DNA from: Pirellulales bacterium
Lineage (GTDB): Bacteria > Planctomycetota > Planctomycetia > Pirellulales > Lacipirellulaceae
Direction of reading: 5' to 3'
Length of the DNA: 64,000 bases
Assembly (NCBI GenBank): GCA_019636345.1
Contig: JAHBXQ010000001.1
Span: forward strand, 897,985 to 961,984
In this document: positions 1-9,347 of the stretch, in pieces
Position numbering within the stretch: position 1 is the stretch's first letter
How the letters are laid out: every line of letters starts with the position of its first letter
The notes under the pieces: generated by a model
The model's database searches: none
Told to the model about the DNA's origin: nothing
What the model saw: the letters and a program-made list of their open reading frames with translations, nothing else
Program-made: the position numbers and the translations under genes

Positions 1-1401
1 GCCGAGTTCCGCTTGCATCCAGCCGGCTGCCCGGCGGGCGACCTCGTGATGATCGGGGTGGTAGTACCGCCAACTCGTGCGGCGGATCATAACGTCGTCC
101 AAGCGGACCGCCCACTCGCGCCGGCAGCAATCCGCGACGACCTCTTGCTCGACGGGGGGCGGCAGGATCCCGCTTGCGAGCGGCGGCGCGCCGTCTCCCG
201 CGAGCGGCAACTCCGCCGTGCGACACTTGCCCTGCCCATCGCCAAGATATCGCGACACGTCGTCGAGCGTCTCCTGGGCCATCAGGCGGTACGTCGTCAG
301 CTTGCCGCCGGTCACGTCCCACCAGCCCGGATGATTCATCGCGACCTCGTGCCGCCGCGAGATGTCCGACGGGTTCCCTCGTCGATCGGCCACGAGCGGG
401 CGCAATCCCGCCCAGGTCGAGATGACGTCGCCGGCGCCGAGCCCGACCGCGGGAAACGACTCGTTGACGACGTCGAGCACGTACTGCATGTCCGAGTCGT
501 CGCACGTCGGGGCGTCGAGCGGTCCCGAATAGTCGGTGTCGGTCGTCCCGAGTATCACACGTTCGCCCCAGGGAATCGCGAACAGAATCCGCTCTCCCTC
601 GGCCATGACGACGGCGTCGGCGATCGGCAGCCGACTGCGATCAACGACCAAGTGGACTCCCTTGGTCAGCCGCAGCTCGGTGAGCGAGTTCGGCAGGCGA
701 TCGGACCAGGGGCCCGTCGCGTTGACGACGCACCGCGCCGCGACGTCGAAGGTCGCCTCGCTTCGCAGGCAGCGAAGTCGGCACCGCCAAACGCCGGACT
801 CGAACTCCGCATTGTCGAACCGGGCGTAGTTGGCGACCAGTGCACCGCCGGCTCGTGCCGAACGGAGCGTGTCGATCGTCAGCCGGGCGTCGTTGGTCAG
901 CGCGTCGTAGTACCGCACCGAACCGGTGAGGCCGGCGGGCGACAACCCCGGGGCCAGCTCGCAAGTCCGCCGTGAATCAAGCACGCGGCTGCGGCCCAGG
1001 TTTCGCCCTCCGCAGAGCAGGTCGTAGAGCTTGACGCCCAGTCCCAGCTTCCAGCGCGGCCAACCCGAGCGGCGCCGCGTGGGAAAGACGAACGCCAACG
1101 GCTCGGCCAAGTGAGGCGCGATCCGGTGGAGCACCTTCTTCTCACGGCTGGCTTCGCGGACCAATCCGATGCGACCCTGGGCGAGATAGCGAATCCCGCC
1201 GTGCAGCAGCCGGCTCGAGCGCCCGCTCGTGCCGAACGCGAAGTCGCGCTGCTCAACGAGCGCCACGCGCAAGCCTCGGAGCGCCGCGTCGCGGGCAACC
1301 CCCGCGCCGACAATTCCCCCGCCGACAACCAGCAGGTCCCAGAGCCCGGCTTGCAGAGCCTCGGCCGGTTTCGCAATGTCGACGGCGGAAGCCTCGGGCA
1401 T
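1..1401 (-). CDS. glpD: FAD-dependent glycerol-3-phosphate dehydrogenase (partial, runs off left edge)
   Basis: Oxidises sn-glycerol-3-phosphate to dihydroxyacetone phosphate and passes electrons to the membrane quinone pool. The 467 codons present begin with a FAD-binding Rossmann motif (GGGIVGAG at residues 27-34, then ARDAALRG). GlpD-type blocks follow: SSRLLHGGIRYLAQG, NATGPWSDRL, GTTDTDYSG, LRPLVADRRG and TGGKLTTYR. The C-terminus lies outside the window. I chose the ATG at 1401; an in-frame TTG ten codons upstream is possible. It diverges from an exported glycerophosphodiester phosphodiesterase, which releases the substrate of this enzyme. Family call is firm; exact start is less certain. 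Confidence 0.93.
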   Translation of the reverse strand, partial: MPEASAVDIAKPAEALQAGLWDLLVVGGGIVGAGVARDAALRGLRVALVEQRDFAFGTSGRSSRLLHGGIRYLAQGRIGLVREASREKKVLHRIAPHLAEPLAFVFPTRRRSGWPRWKLGLGVKLYDLLCGGRNLGRSRVLDSRRTCELAPGLSPAGLTGSVRYYDALTNDARLTIDTLRSARAGGALVANYARFDNAEFESGVWRCRLRCLRSEATFDVAARCVVNATGPWSDRLPNSLTELRLTKGVHLVVDRSRLPIADAVVMAEGERILFAIPWGERVILGTTDTDYSGPLDAPTCDDSDMQYVLDVVNESFPAVGLGAGDVISTWAGLRPLVADRRGNPSDISRRHEVAMNHPGWWDVTGGKLTTYRLMAQETLDDVSRYLGDGQGKCRTAELPLAGDGAPPLASGILPPPVEQEVVADCCRREWAVRLDDVMIRRTSWRYYHPDHHEVARRAAGWMQAELG

Positions 1402-1571
1402 GTCGCGCCGGCTGAGATGAGCGCCAAGCAAGGAGCGGATTGAATGCGCCGCTGCGAGCGTCGCTTGCTCCTCGCGAAATGTTCACAATTGCGAGTATAT
1501 TGGGACGGCGTTTTCAAGGTCAAGCTGCTCGGCAGCCGCAACCGTCCGCTTGCGTTCTCCGCGGAGAGATC

Positions 1572-2465
1572 ATGATGCATTTCGTCTCTGCCGGAATCCT
1601 CGTTCGCGCCGCGTTGTGCGTCGCACTCTCGTCAACACTGTTCGTCCGCTGCGTCGCCTCGGCCAGCGCTCAACTGATCGTGGCCCACCGCGGGGCCTCG
1701 GGCGAGGCGCCGGAGAACACCGGCGCGGCGTTCAAGTTGGCTTGGCGGCAGGGGGCCGACGCGATCGAAGGGGACTTCTATTTAAGCCGCGACGGCGAGA
1801 TCGTGTGCATGCACGACCGCACGACCGAACGCACAGCAGGGGTCAACCTGACGGTCGCTGAAGCGACTCTCGCCGAGTTGCAGCAGCTCGACGTCGGCGC
1901 CTGGAAGTCCCCGCGCTTCGCTGGCGAGAAGATCCTCACGTTGACGCAGGTGCTCGAGCTCGTGCCGACTGACAAGAAGATTTTCATCGAAATCAAGTGC
2001 GGTCCGGAGATCGTCCCGGCGCTGGAGCGGACGTTGAGCCGGCTCGACGTGCCGCCCGAGCAGGCGGTCGTCATTTCGTTTCAGGACGACGTGATCGCGG
2101 CCGTCAAGAAGCGGCTGCCGAAGTACCAGGCGTACTGGCTTGTCGGGTTCAAGCAGAACGAACAAACCGGCGCGTGGGGTCCCGGCGTCGATCGCGTCGT
2201 AGCCACGGCCAGTCGGATCGGCGCCGACGGCGTCGACCTGCAGGCGACCCCCGAGATGCTCGACGCCCCGTTCGTCGCCCGCTGCCGCGATGCGGGACTT
2301 AGCGTGCATACGTGGACAGTCGACGATCCGGCCCGCGCGCGGCAACTTCAGGCGCTGGGGGTCGACTCGATCACCACGAACCTGCCGGCCAAACTGCGCC
2401 GGGCGCTCGAGCTGGAAACGGTCTCAACTGAAACGTCGCTCTCGGTCGGAACCCCGACCCGCTGA
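1572..2465 (+). CDS. Exported glycerophosphodiester phosphodiesterase
   Basis: Hydrolyses glycerophosphodiesters to glycerol-3-phosphate and an alcohol. The 297-residue protein starts with a signal-peptide-like segment (about residues 8-32), so it probably acts outside the cytoplasmic membrane. The GDPD signature follows at once: AHRGASGEAPENT (catalytic His 39, Arg 40), then IEGDFYLSRDG and MHD, with the late motifs EIKCG and HTWTVDD. The start is the ATG at 1572 (or 1575), preceded by GGAGA; an open frame reaches further upstream to 1440 but without family-like sequence. Divergent from glpD, so the pair would feed phospholipid head-group degradation into central metabolism. Confidence 0.92.
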   Translation: MMHFVSAGILVRAALCVALSSTLFVRCVASASAQLIVAHRGASGEAPENTGAAFKLAWRQGADAIEGDFYLSRDGEIVCMHDRTTERTAGVNLTVAEATLAELQQLDVGAWKSPRFAGEKILTLTQVLELVPTDKKIFIEIKCGPEIVPALERTLSRLDVPPEQAVVISFQDDVIAAVKKRLPKYQAYWLVGFKQNEQTGAWGPGVDRVVATASRIGADGVDLQATPEMLDAPFVARCRDAGLSVHTWTVDDPARARQLQALGVDSITTNLPAKLRRALELETVSTETSLSVGTPTR

Positions 2466-2602
2466 AAAGCTCGCGGCTGAGAAAGCCGAGTAGAGTCGTC
2501 ACGGTCAGGTGCGCGTGACCGGTTAGATCGTGCGCCCCTGGAAGAGGGCCTTGGCGCCCCAATCGGCGCATAACATCAGTCAGCCAAGGAGCTTAAAGAG
2601 AG

Positions 2603-2676
2603 CGACGCCGACGGGACTCGAACCCGCAACCACTGGATCGACAGTCCAGTACTCTAACCAATTGAGCTACGGCGCC
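2603..2676 (-). tRNA. tRNA-Asp (GTC)
   Basis: The minus strand folds into a complete cloverleaf: acceptor GGCGCCG paired with CGGCGTC (one G-U pair), D stem GCTC/GAGT, anticodon stem CTGGA/TCCAG around loop CTGTCGA (anticodon GTC), T arm GCGGG-TTCGAGT-CCCGT, and discriminator G. CCA is not encoded. Confidence 0.96.
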
Positions 2677-2835
2677 GTGCCTGGATCGCCATCAAGGCGG
2701 CCGTGGGGCCGGCCTGCGGGCGGGGCATTGCTTGGGGACGGCGAGTACCCGACTGGATCGGTCTCACCGGGTCTCGAAATATAGTCGGAGTCGTCCCGGG
2801 GGACAAGCGGGGGGCCGGGCCGCGAAATTTGCGGC

Positions 2836-5800
2836 TTACTGCGGGGCCGGGGCGTCGGCCGGTTCTTGCGAATCTGCCGGCGCCGGCGGAGTCGGCGGCG
2901 ATCCCTCGGAGCGAATTTGCCGGAGCAACTCCTGGAAGTCTTCACGGTCCTTCAAGGGGGCCCAAGGCTCGTCCGTCTCCAGGTCGTCGGCCGTCGGGCG
3001 AGACGAGAACAGGCTGCCAAAACTCGAACGGCGACGGATATACCCTCCCTGGCGGGCGGCTTCCAGTTCGGCAACAGCTTGCTGGGCGAGTCGTTCGATC
3101 AGCGGCCCGCGATCGGCCTCGGCCACGTCCGGCGACTGGGCGGCGACGGAAGCGGCGTAGGCCAGGGCGTCGGCGGCGACGAAGTGGTTCCGGGGCGCGC
3201 CGCCGTACTTGCCCCAGGCGACCGCCTGTTCGGCCAGATGGTCGAACCGCCCGCTGTCGGCCAGCTCGCGGAGCCCTCCCTCGCCGATCGACACGGACAG
3301 CAATTGCCGCATGGTCGCAGCCCCGAGGACGATCGTCCGGAACCCGGCCTGCAGCAGCAGGGCGTCCGACTTGTCTTTGAGGTCGTCCGAGATCTTCGCC
3401 ACCGCGTCGAGTTCGCGCATCACGTCGGCCGGCCGGGTCTGATCCAAATAAATCGACGCCCGGTCGAGATGGAGCGAGCAGATTTGCAGCAGCGCTTGGC
3501 TGAACTCGGGGGCGATTGCGCGAATTGATTCAAATTGTCCCTGCGCCTGATCGTACAGAACGAGCGCGTCCTCGGGGCGTCCCGACTCGGCCTGTTGCGA
3601 TGCAATCCGATAAGTCAGGTGCGCCACCGCCAAGCGGTTGTCGAGATTGCGATCGGCATGCACGGCCAATGCGCCGAGCAATTCCAGCGCAGCGTCGAAT
3701 TCGGCCTGCGCCTCGTCGTCCAGCCCGCGTCCGCTCAACTCGACCCCCAGATTGCCGCGATAGCGTGCGAGGGCCAGTTTCAGATCCGTGCGCGCCGGGG
3801 CGCGAGCCGCGAGCTCGCCGACGAGCGCGACCGCACGGCGGATTAGGGCGAGTTGCACCTCGCCGGCGGCCTCGCTGTCGTCCGCCGGCGGCATCGAACC
3901 GAGCAGGAAGCACGCCTCGGCGAGCTCCTGACGATAGTGGGGCGCGTTGGGTTGCCGCTGGTCGAGTCGCGTCAGCGCTTCAACCGCTTCGACGAATGCA
4001 GCGCGCGACTCGGCGGCCTGATTATGCCGCCCCAGCAGTTCCGCTTGATAGCGAATCGTTTGCGCTCGGCTGAACGCGATGTCGTCGTTCTCGGGAAACT
4101 CGCGACAGAGCTCGTCGTAGACGGCGCGGGCTTCGGCGTGATCCGCACGGGCCGGCTCGAACTGCCAGAGCCCTTCCGAGGCGATCTTGGCGCGGCAGTT
4201 CAGAGCGCGGGCCAACCGTTGGCGGTAGTTGTGCCGGGCGTCAGCGTCGGTTGTCTTGGCAAGTGCGGTTCGCAGGAGGTCGACCTCGCGGCCGCGGCAC
4301 TGGTTCGCTCCTGGGAAATCTCCCTCCTGCCGCAGCCGCTCCCCTTCAAGCCCCCACCCGTAGGCCAGCACGGCCGTGGTGTCGAGATCCTCGGGGCTGG
4401 CGTCGACCACCGACTGCAGCCCCTGCCGCGAAGCGGCCAAATGGGGCCCGGCCTCGGCGGTCCGCTGAGTGGTCGTCAGCAACTCGCCGATCGCCGCGCT
4501 GTTGACGGCGGCGCCTCGGCGGTACCGCAGATTGTCGGGGAAGTCGCGTTTGAGGCCCTCGAACACGTCGCGCGCCTTTTCGAACGCGGCGATCCCGTCG
4601 TCGACGCGGCCCAGCATCCAGTACGTGCTTCCGACGCGATACAGGGCCTCGCCCCGGTCGGCCCGGGCTTGCTCCGATTCTCCCGCTTGCTTGGCCAACG
4701 TTTCGTAGAAATCGAGCGCCGCTTCGAGCAAGCTGCCGCGCAGCTCCTCCATGCCGTAGCGCTGCAGCTCTTCGCGTTTGCTGAGCGACTCGTACTTGTC
4801 GAGCGACTCGCGCGCGAGTTCGAGCAGTTCCGCGTTTCGCTGGGCCTGATGGTCGGCCTCGGCCTTGGCGGCTACGGCCGTTTCTTTGGCCTCGCGTTCG
4901 CGCTGGTTGGCTGCGGTCAGCACGGCCACTCCCAGCAGGGCTGCGGCGAGCGATGCAAGCGTCACTCCGGCCAGCGTGCTGACCAGCGCCCGATGCTTTT
5001 TGATCCACCGCCGGGTGCGCGTGGCCAGCGGCTCCGGCATCGCCGCCACCGGCTCGTCGGCCAGCCACGCTTCCAGGTCGTCGGCCATCGCCTGCGGCGA
5101 GGAGTACCGATCCGCCGGGCGGACGGCCATTGCCTTCAAGCAGATCGCCTCCAACGCGCGCGGGATAACCGGTTTCACGCTCCGCGGCGGCGGAAACTCT
5201 CCCCGTTGGACCCGCTGCAGCACGACCCCCAGGTCGTTGTCCTCCTGCGGCGCCCGACCGGTGAGCAGCACGTACAACGTGGCGCCGAGACTGTAGACGT
5301 CGCTCGCCGGGCCGAGTTCGTCGAGTCGCCCGGCGGCTTGCTCGGGGCTCATGAACGCCGGGGTCCCCACGGCCGACCCCATCTGCGTCGGCGCACTGCC
5401 CGCCGAACCCGATGGCGTGAGGAGCGGCTCGGGGACGACGCGGACCGTCGATTCGGGCTGAGCAGGACGCATGCGGATCGTCGCCCCCGCCGAGCCGGTC
5501 GCTTTGGCGAGTCCCCAATCGACGACCAGCGTCTCGCCGTACTGCCCCAGCATGATGTTGCCGGGCTTGAGGTCGCGGTGCAGCACGCCGCGGCTGTGGG
5601 CGTACTCGATCGCATTGCACACGTCGATCATCCGACCCAGCAACCGCCGGAGCTGAATCTGCGACGCCGCGTCGCGCCAGCGGGGATCGGCGTCGCGGTG
5701 AAATCGTTCGATGGCGTCTCGTAGGCTGTCGCCGCGGATGAACCGCATGGCGTAAAACGGACGGCCGTCGGAGTACTGCCCCAAGCCGTAGATCGGGACG

Positions 5801-6381
5801 ACCCCGGGATGCTCGAGCCCGCCGGTGATCTCCGCTTCCTGGAGAAACCGGGCGCGGCTGTCGGGGTCGTCGGCGTGCGAGTCGAGCAGTTCCTTGAGCG
5901 CCACCTCGCGGTTGAGCTCCCCGTCGCGAGCCACCGACACGCGCCCCAAGCCGCCGCTGGCATGGGGTCGCAGGATCGTGAAGCGGGCCTCTTCCTCGGC
6001 GCGCGGCCGGGGGGTCGCAACCGTCGCGTGGCGGTCCGGCGAATGCGGCGCCGCCGCGGGGATTCTCGCGAGGCTCGTCTGCAAATCGCGGTCGGCGACG
6101 CGGGCCAAATCGTCCCGCAGTCCCCCGGTGGAACTGATGGCGGCCAGGCTCTGTTCGACCCGCCCCCCGTGCTGCTCGATATGCTTGGCGACCAGCGCCG
6201 TCAGCAGTTCGCATGTTGCGTCGCTCAGCGCCCCCGCCTCGACAAGATGCTTGCCAAGCGGCTTGTCTTTGGCCAGCACCCATGCGTTCATCGCGGCGAC
6301 GAGTTGCGTCGGCGTCGCAAAATCCATCTGCACCGCCAGGATGCCGAAGAGCAGGTTTTGGTCGGCGACGGCGGGAGACAT
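2836..6381 (-). CDS. Serine/threonine protein kinase with C-terminal TPR-like region
   Basis: A 1181-residue Hanks-type kinase. An N-terminal helical region of about 130 residues precedes the kinase domain (about 133-430): glycine loop ASGGLGRVSV, VALK Lys 163, HRDLKPGN with HRD at 268-270, DWG in place of DFG at 288-290, and GTPAFMSPEQ. One membrane segment lies near residue 490 (LASLAAALLGVAVL), followed by about 650 residues of alpha-helical, TPR-like repeats. This predicts a cytoplasmic kinase domain and a C-terminal sensing or scaffolding part across the membrane. The ATG at 6381 is chosen because sequence further upstream is arginine/proline-rich and not kinase-like. It lies 67 bases after the FHA-GAF-cyclase gene on the same strand, so the two are probably co-transcribed. 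Substrates cannot be inferred. Confidence 0.93.
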   Translation of the reverse strand: MSPAVADQNLLFGILAVQMDFATPTQLVAAMNAWVLAKDKPLGKHLVEAGALSDATCELLTALVAKHIEQHGGRVEQSLAAISSTGGLRDDLARVADRDLQTSLARIPAAAPHSPDRHATVATPRPRAEEEARFTILRPHASGGLGRVSVARDGELNREVALKELLDSHADDPDSRARFLQEAEITGGLEHPGVVPIYGLGQYSDGRPFYAMRFIRGDSLRDAIERFHRDADPRWRDAASQIQLRRLLGRMIDVCNAIEYAHSRGVLHRDLKPGNIMLGQYGETLVVDWGLAKATGSAGATIRMRPAQPESTVRVVPEPLLTPSGSAGSAPTQMGSAVGTPAFMSPEQAAGRLDELGPASDVYSLGATLYVLLTGRAPQEDNDLGVVLQRVQRGEFPPPRSVKPVIPRALEAICLKAMAVRPADRYSSPQAMADDLEAWLADEPVAAMPEPLATRTRRWIKKHRALVSTLAGVTLASLAAALLGVAVLTAANQREREAKETAVAAKAEADHQAQRNAELLELARESLDKYESLSKREELQRYGMEELRGSLLEAALDFYETLAKQAGESEQARADRGEALYRVGSTYWMLGRVDDGIAAFEKARDVFEGLKRDFPDNLRYRRGAAVNSAAIGELLTTTQRTAEAGPHLAASRQGLQSVVDASPEDLDTTAVLAYGWGLEGERLRQEGDFPGANQCRGREVDLLRTALAKTTDADARHNYRQRLARALNCRAKIASEGLWQFEPARADHAEARAVYDELCREFPENDDIAFSRAQTIRYQAELLGRHNQAAESRAAFVEAVEALTRLDQRQPNAPHYRQELAEACFLLGSMPPADDSEAAGEVQLALIRRAVALVGELAARAPARTDLKLALARYRGNLGVELSGRGLDDEAQAEFDAALELLGALAVHADRNLDNRLAVAHLTYRIASQQAESGRPEDALVLYDQAQGQFESIRAIAPEFSQALLQICSLHLDRASIYLDQTRPADVMRELDAVAKISDDLKDKSDALLLQAGFRTIVLGAATMRQLLSVSIGEGGLRELADSGRFDHLAEQAVAWGKYGGAPRNHFVAADALAYAASVAAQSPDVAEADRGPLIERLAQQAVAELEAARQGGYIRRRSSFGSLFSSRPTADDLETDEPWAPLKDREDFQELLRQIRSEGSPPTPPAPADSQEPADAPAPQ

Positions 6382-6448
6382 ACGGGCGACTTGATTTGCA
6401 ATTCGCGGGGGGGACGAGGCGCCGTCGGTTCGGCCGGAGGAAGCAGGA

Positions 6449-8317
6449 TTACTTGCCGGGCAATCGCCAGACGCTGGTGTCGCTCGTGGCGTCGGATTGG
6501 CGTTGAGCCTGGGCGTCGCGAGCGCGCCGTGCGAGCGCCGCCGAGGCCGCGTCGTCGATGAAGTCGGCCGCCAGCCGTTCGGCGCACTCGACCGCCCGGT
6601 CGATCTCTTCTCGCTCCAGCGCCTCGAGGGCTTCATTGTACCGCGTGCACCGACGTTCCCAATTCGCCGGTGGCGCAACGACGATCTCGAACAGGTCGAT
6701 CGGCTGCTCGATGTTGACCACCCGCACGCGGGCCAAGCGGCGCGTCACGACGCTTGCGGGGAGGGCGGCGAGCGTGTCGCCGGTGATGAGGCACTCGGCG
6801 CCGAGGTATTTGGTCGCCCCCTGAACGCGACTGGCGACGTTGACCGCGTCTCCCAACGGGCCGTACTTGAACTTCTGTCGCGAGCCCGTGTTGCCGACCC
6901 GCGCCACCCCCGAGTTGAGCCCGATCCCCAGCCGCACGGAACTTCCCAGGACGTCGCGCCACCGGGCGTTGATCGCCGGGAGGGCCGCCAGCATGTCGCC
7001 GGCGGCGAGGCAGGCGAGCCGGGCGTGGTCGGCTTGTGCCAGCGGGGCGCCCCACATCGCCATCAGCTCGTCGCCAATGAAGTCGACCAGCACGCCGTCG
7101 TGCTGCAGCACGCACTCGCTGAGCGTGCTCATCGTGTCGTGAATCCAGGTCATCGTCCCCTCGGGGCCGAGTCGCTCGCTGACGTGACTGAACCCGCGGA
7201 TGTCAGCGAAGAGAACGGTCACCCGGGCGTCCCGACCCTCGAGCAACTGCGGATCGCGCTGCAGTTGCGCCGCCAGTTGCGGGGTGAAGAATTGCTCGAA
7301 CTGCACGCGCGCGGCTGCGGCGGCTTGTTCCTCCTTCACCCGCGCCAGGCCCGCGGCGACGCCGTTGGCCAACAGCTCGACGAGCTTCGCTTCGAACTCG
7401 CTGATCTGCGGCGACCCGGCTTGCGACCCGCCGCTGCGCCGGTCGCCGTACAGGGCGCCGATCACTTCGCCGGTTCCGTCGAGAATGGGCGCCGCGACGA
7501 GCGCTGCGACGTTCTGCAGGCTCTTCGGCGTGACCCCGGCGAAGACCGGCACGTGGCGAAACGTGCGGCGTTCGTTCGCCACGGCGTCGAGCAGCGTATA
7601 GCTGGGATCCCACGCCTGTCCTTCGGCGGTCGGATCGGGCCCATGGACCGCTTCGACCTGCCAACGTCCCGTCGGCTGTCGATTGAGCATCGCTGCCGCG
7701 TCGAGCCCGACGATCTTGACGACCGCCCGGGCGGCTTGCTCAGGGAAATCGTGCGAGTTGGCGGCGCTCTCGAAGACGTGCAGCACCGTTTCCAGCCACT
7801 GCAAGAGCGACGCTTCGGTGAACGATTCGCGCCCCATGCGGGCCAGCGAAGCCGGCTCGACCTGCCCATGGCCGGGCGGGACTGTCCGTTCGGGGAGTCC
7901 CTCGAGTTGCAGGTCGTCGTCCTCGACGGGGGGATCGACACGCGCCGCGTAATCGCCGAACTGCAGCAAAAACGGCGGTTCCAACAGCGCCGATTCGCCC
8001 GGCGCCAGGAGCTCTTGCGGCGAGATCTTGACCGGTTGCGACGCGCTGAGATTCGCGACCCGCACGCGACCTTTCTCGGCCAACTCCAGGCCGATGTGGG
8101 CGCGCGAGACCTCGACGTCGGCCAGCGGGGCGACGATGACCCGCCCGCGGCTGGACTGATCAAGTCTGGCCGCGGGATCGGGCTCCCCTTCCCGCTGGCG
8201 GCCTATTTCCAGGGGGGCGTCCAGCGTCGTCGCGAAGACCCGCCGCCGTTGGTGGTAGAACAGGACCGGGAACGGCGGAGCTTCGACAGACTCGGGTTCA
8301 GCTCCGGAGGAGGTCAT
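6449..8317 (-). CDS. FHA-GAF-class III nucleotide cyclase
   Basis: 622 residues with three modules. An FHA-like domain (about 18-125; IGRQREG, VSRAHI) would bind phosphothreonine peptides. A GAF-like domain (about 165-330) would bind a small ligand. A class III adenylate/guanylate cyclase domain (about 365-550) makes cyclic nucleotide. Both metal-binding aspartates are seen (FADIRGFS and FIGDELMAMWG), as is KFKYGPLGDAVNVASR, whose Lys and Asp favour ATP over GTP. No membrane segment is evident. The FHA module and the adjacent downstream kinase gene suggest that the kinase, or a phosphoprotein made by it, controls the cyclase; that link is inference. Confidence 0.92.
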   Translation of the reverse strand: MTSSGAEPESVEAPPFPVLFYHQRRRVFATTLDAPLEIGRQREGEPDPAARLDQSSRGRVIVAPLADVEVSRAHIGLELAEKGRVRVANLSASQPVKISPQELLAPGESALLEPPFLLQFGDYAARVDPPVEDDDLQLEGLPERTVPPGHGQVEPASLARMGRESFTEASLLQWLETVLHVFESAANSHDFPEQAARAVVKIVGLDAAAMLNRQPTGRWQVEAVHGPDPTAEGQAWDPSYTLLDAVANERRTFRHVPVFAGVTPKSLQNVAALVAAPILDGTGEVIGALYGDRRSGGSQAGSPQISEFEAKLVELLANGVAAGLARVKEEQAAAAARVQFEQFFTPQLAAQLQRDPQLLEGRDARVTVLFADIRGFSHVSERLGPEGTMTWIHDTMSTLSECVLQHDGVLVDFIGDELMAMWGAPLAQADHARLACLAAGDMLAALPAINARWRDVLGSSVRLGIGLNSGVARVGNTGSRQKFKYGPLGDAVNVASRVQGATKYLGAECLITGDTLAALPASVVTRRLARVRVVNIEQPIDLFEIVVAPPANWERRCTRYNEALEALEREEIDRAVECAERLAADFIDDAASAALARRARDAQAQRQSDATSDTSVWRLPGK

Positions 8318-8502
8318 GGGCCGGACGACGAGCGAGGGCAGGCATGCGGACGCGATTCGTCCATGGTAGCCGCCGACGGCCCCGGCTCAAAGTCGAGCCT
8401 GTGCGGAGCAGTCCCCGCCCAACCGGCCCTCGACCGCGTACGTGCCGCCCCTGAGGCAACCGCCGAGCGCTCCCATGACTCGCCAGCGAGGCGGTCAGGA
8501 CC

Positions 8503-8988
8503 CTACTTGGGGGTGCGCTTCGTCTTCCGCTTCGGGGCTTCGCTGTTCTTGACGATCTCGAGCTTTGCGAGCGCCTCGCGTTTGCCGATGCCGCGGAGCG
8601 CCACCAGGGTCTCCAACTGAGCCAGTCGCGGGCGCGACTTGCCGTTTTCCCAGTTATAAATCGTCAGCGGGGTCACGCCGACAAGTTTGGCGTAATCGGC
8701 GGCCGAGAGCCCCGTGCGGCGACGCTGGGCTTTCACCGAGCGCGCCGAGAAGCGGACGTCGTTGCCGTCGCCGCTTACCACGGCGGCATTCGGAGAGGAA
8801 ATCCGCTTGCGCTCTTGTCCTTCCAGAAAGACGATTTTCTTCTGAGCCGCGTTGATCTCGCGCTTAAGCGTCGCAATCTCGCGGCGAAACCGAGCGACCG
8901 ACTGGGCGGTCGCGCCGGTCATCGACTTGACTTCCTTGCGTGCAAGACGGCGAATTTCATCCTTGAGGGCGACGACTAGGTTCGGCAT
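8503..8988 (-). CDS. XRE-family helix-turn-helix regulator with N-terminal coiled coil
   Basis: A 161-residue putative DNA-binding protein. Residues 1-60 are charged and helical (LKDEIRRLARKE, FRREIATLKREINAAQKKI), likely a coiled coil for dimerisation. A HTH_3-type domain lies at about 82-135 (RRTGLSAADYAKLVGV, TIYNWENGKSRP). The tail is basic (KRKTKRTPK). The ATG at 8988 is the only sensible start. An AT-richer intergenic stretch separates it from the divergent export unit. Its target is unknown; the neighbouring HlyD/ABC operon or autoregulation are possibilities only. Confidence 0.85.
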   Translation of the reverse strand: MPNLVVALKDEIRRLARKEVKSMTGATAQSVARFRREIATLKREINAAQKKIVFLEGQERKRISSPNAAVVSGDGNDVRFSARSVKAQRRRTGLSAADYAKLVGVTPLTIYNWENGKSRPRLAQLETLVALRGIGKREALAKLEIVKNSEAPKRKTKRTPK

Positions 8989-9347
8989 CGATGGGGATCT
9001 CTATAGTGGGCGTGATAGTTGCAAACATGTATCCACCTTACTCTACTCGACGAAGCGAATTCGACAAGGGGCGCCCTCTCGCGCCCCGTGATTGTGCATT
9101 TGATCACTATTTCAGTTGGGCGAGAAAATATAAATGCCATCAAATTGATAGTTTTTGTGTTCCTGCGCACCGAACGCTCTTTCTTGCGAACAATGCGGCA
9201 GCTAAGATTTGATCGATCCAGTGAGACCCACGGCAGCCGACTCGGATTCTTCCTCCCCGTAGAATACCGAAGACAACCGCGTCGGCAGCTTGCCGCGCGG
9301 ACAGTCGAGGAATTCGGTACGATCACGCATAGCAGGGGTGATACCGC
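8989..9347. other. Intergenic region with an AT-rich patch
   Basis: No convincing gene. The stretch at about 9095-9175 is distinctly AT-rich against its GC-rich surroundings and sits between the divergent XRE regulator and the HlyD/ABC operon, so promoters and an operator are likely here. I could not identify a well-spaced -35/-10 pair. Confidence 0.4.

Noticed and set aside
1440-1571. Longer N-terminus for the phosphodiesterase gene
   Set aside because: It would place 44 residues before the signal peptide; the ATG at 1572 has a ribosome-binding site and begins the signal sequence.
3853-5724. Open reading frame of 623 codons on the plus strand
   Set aside because: Antisense to the kinase-TPR gene; no recognisable domain.
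8976-9326. Possible 116-residue gene on the minus strand upstream of the XRE gene
   Set aside because: The translation has no motif, overlaps the start of the XRE gene in another frame and covers the AT-rich promoter-like patch.
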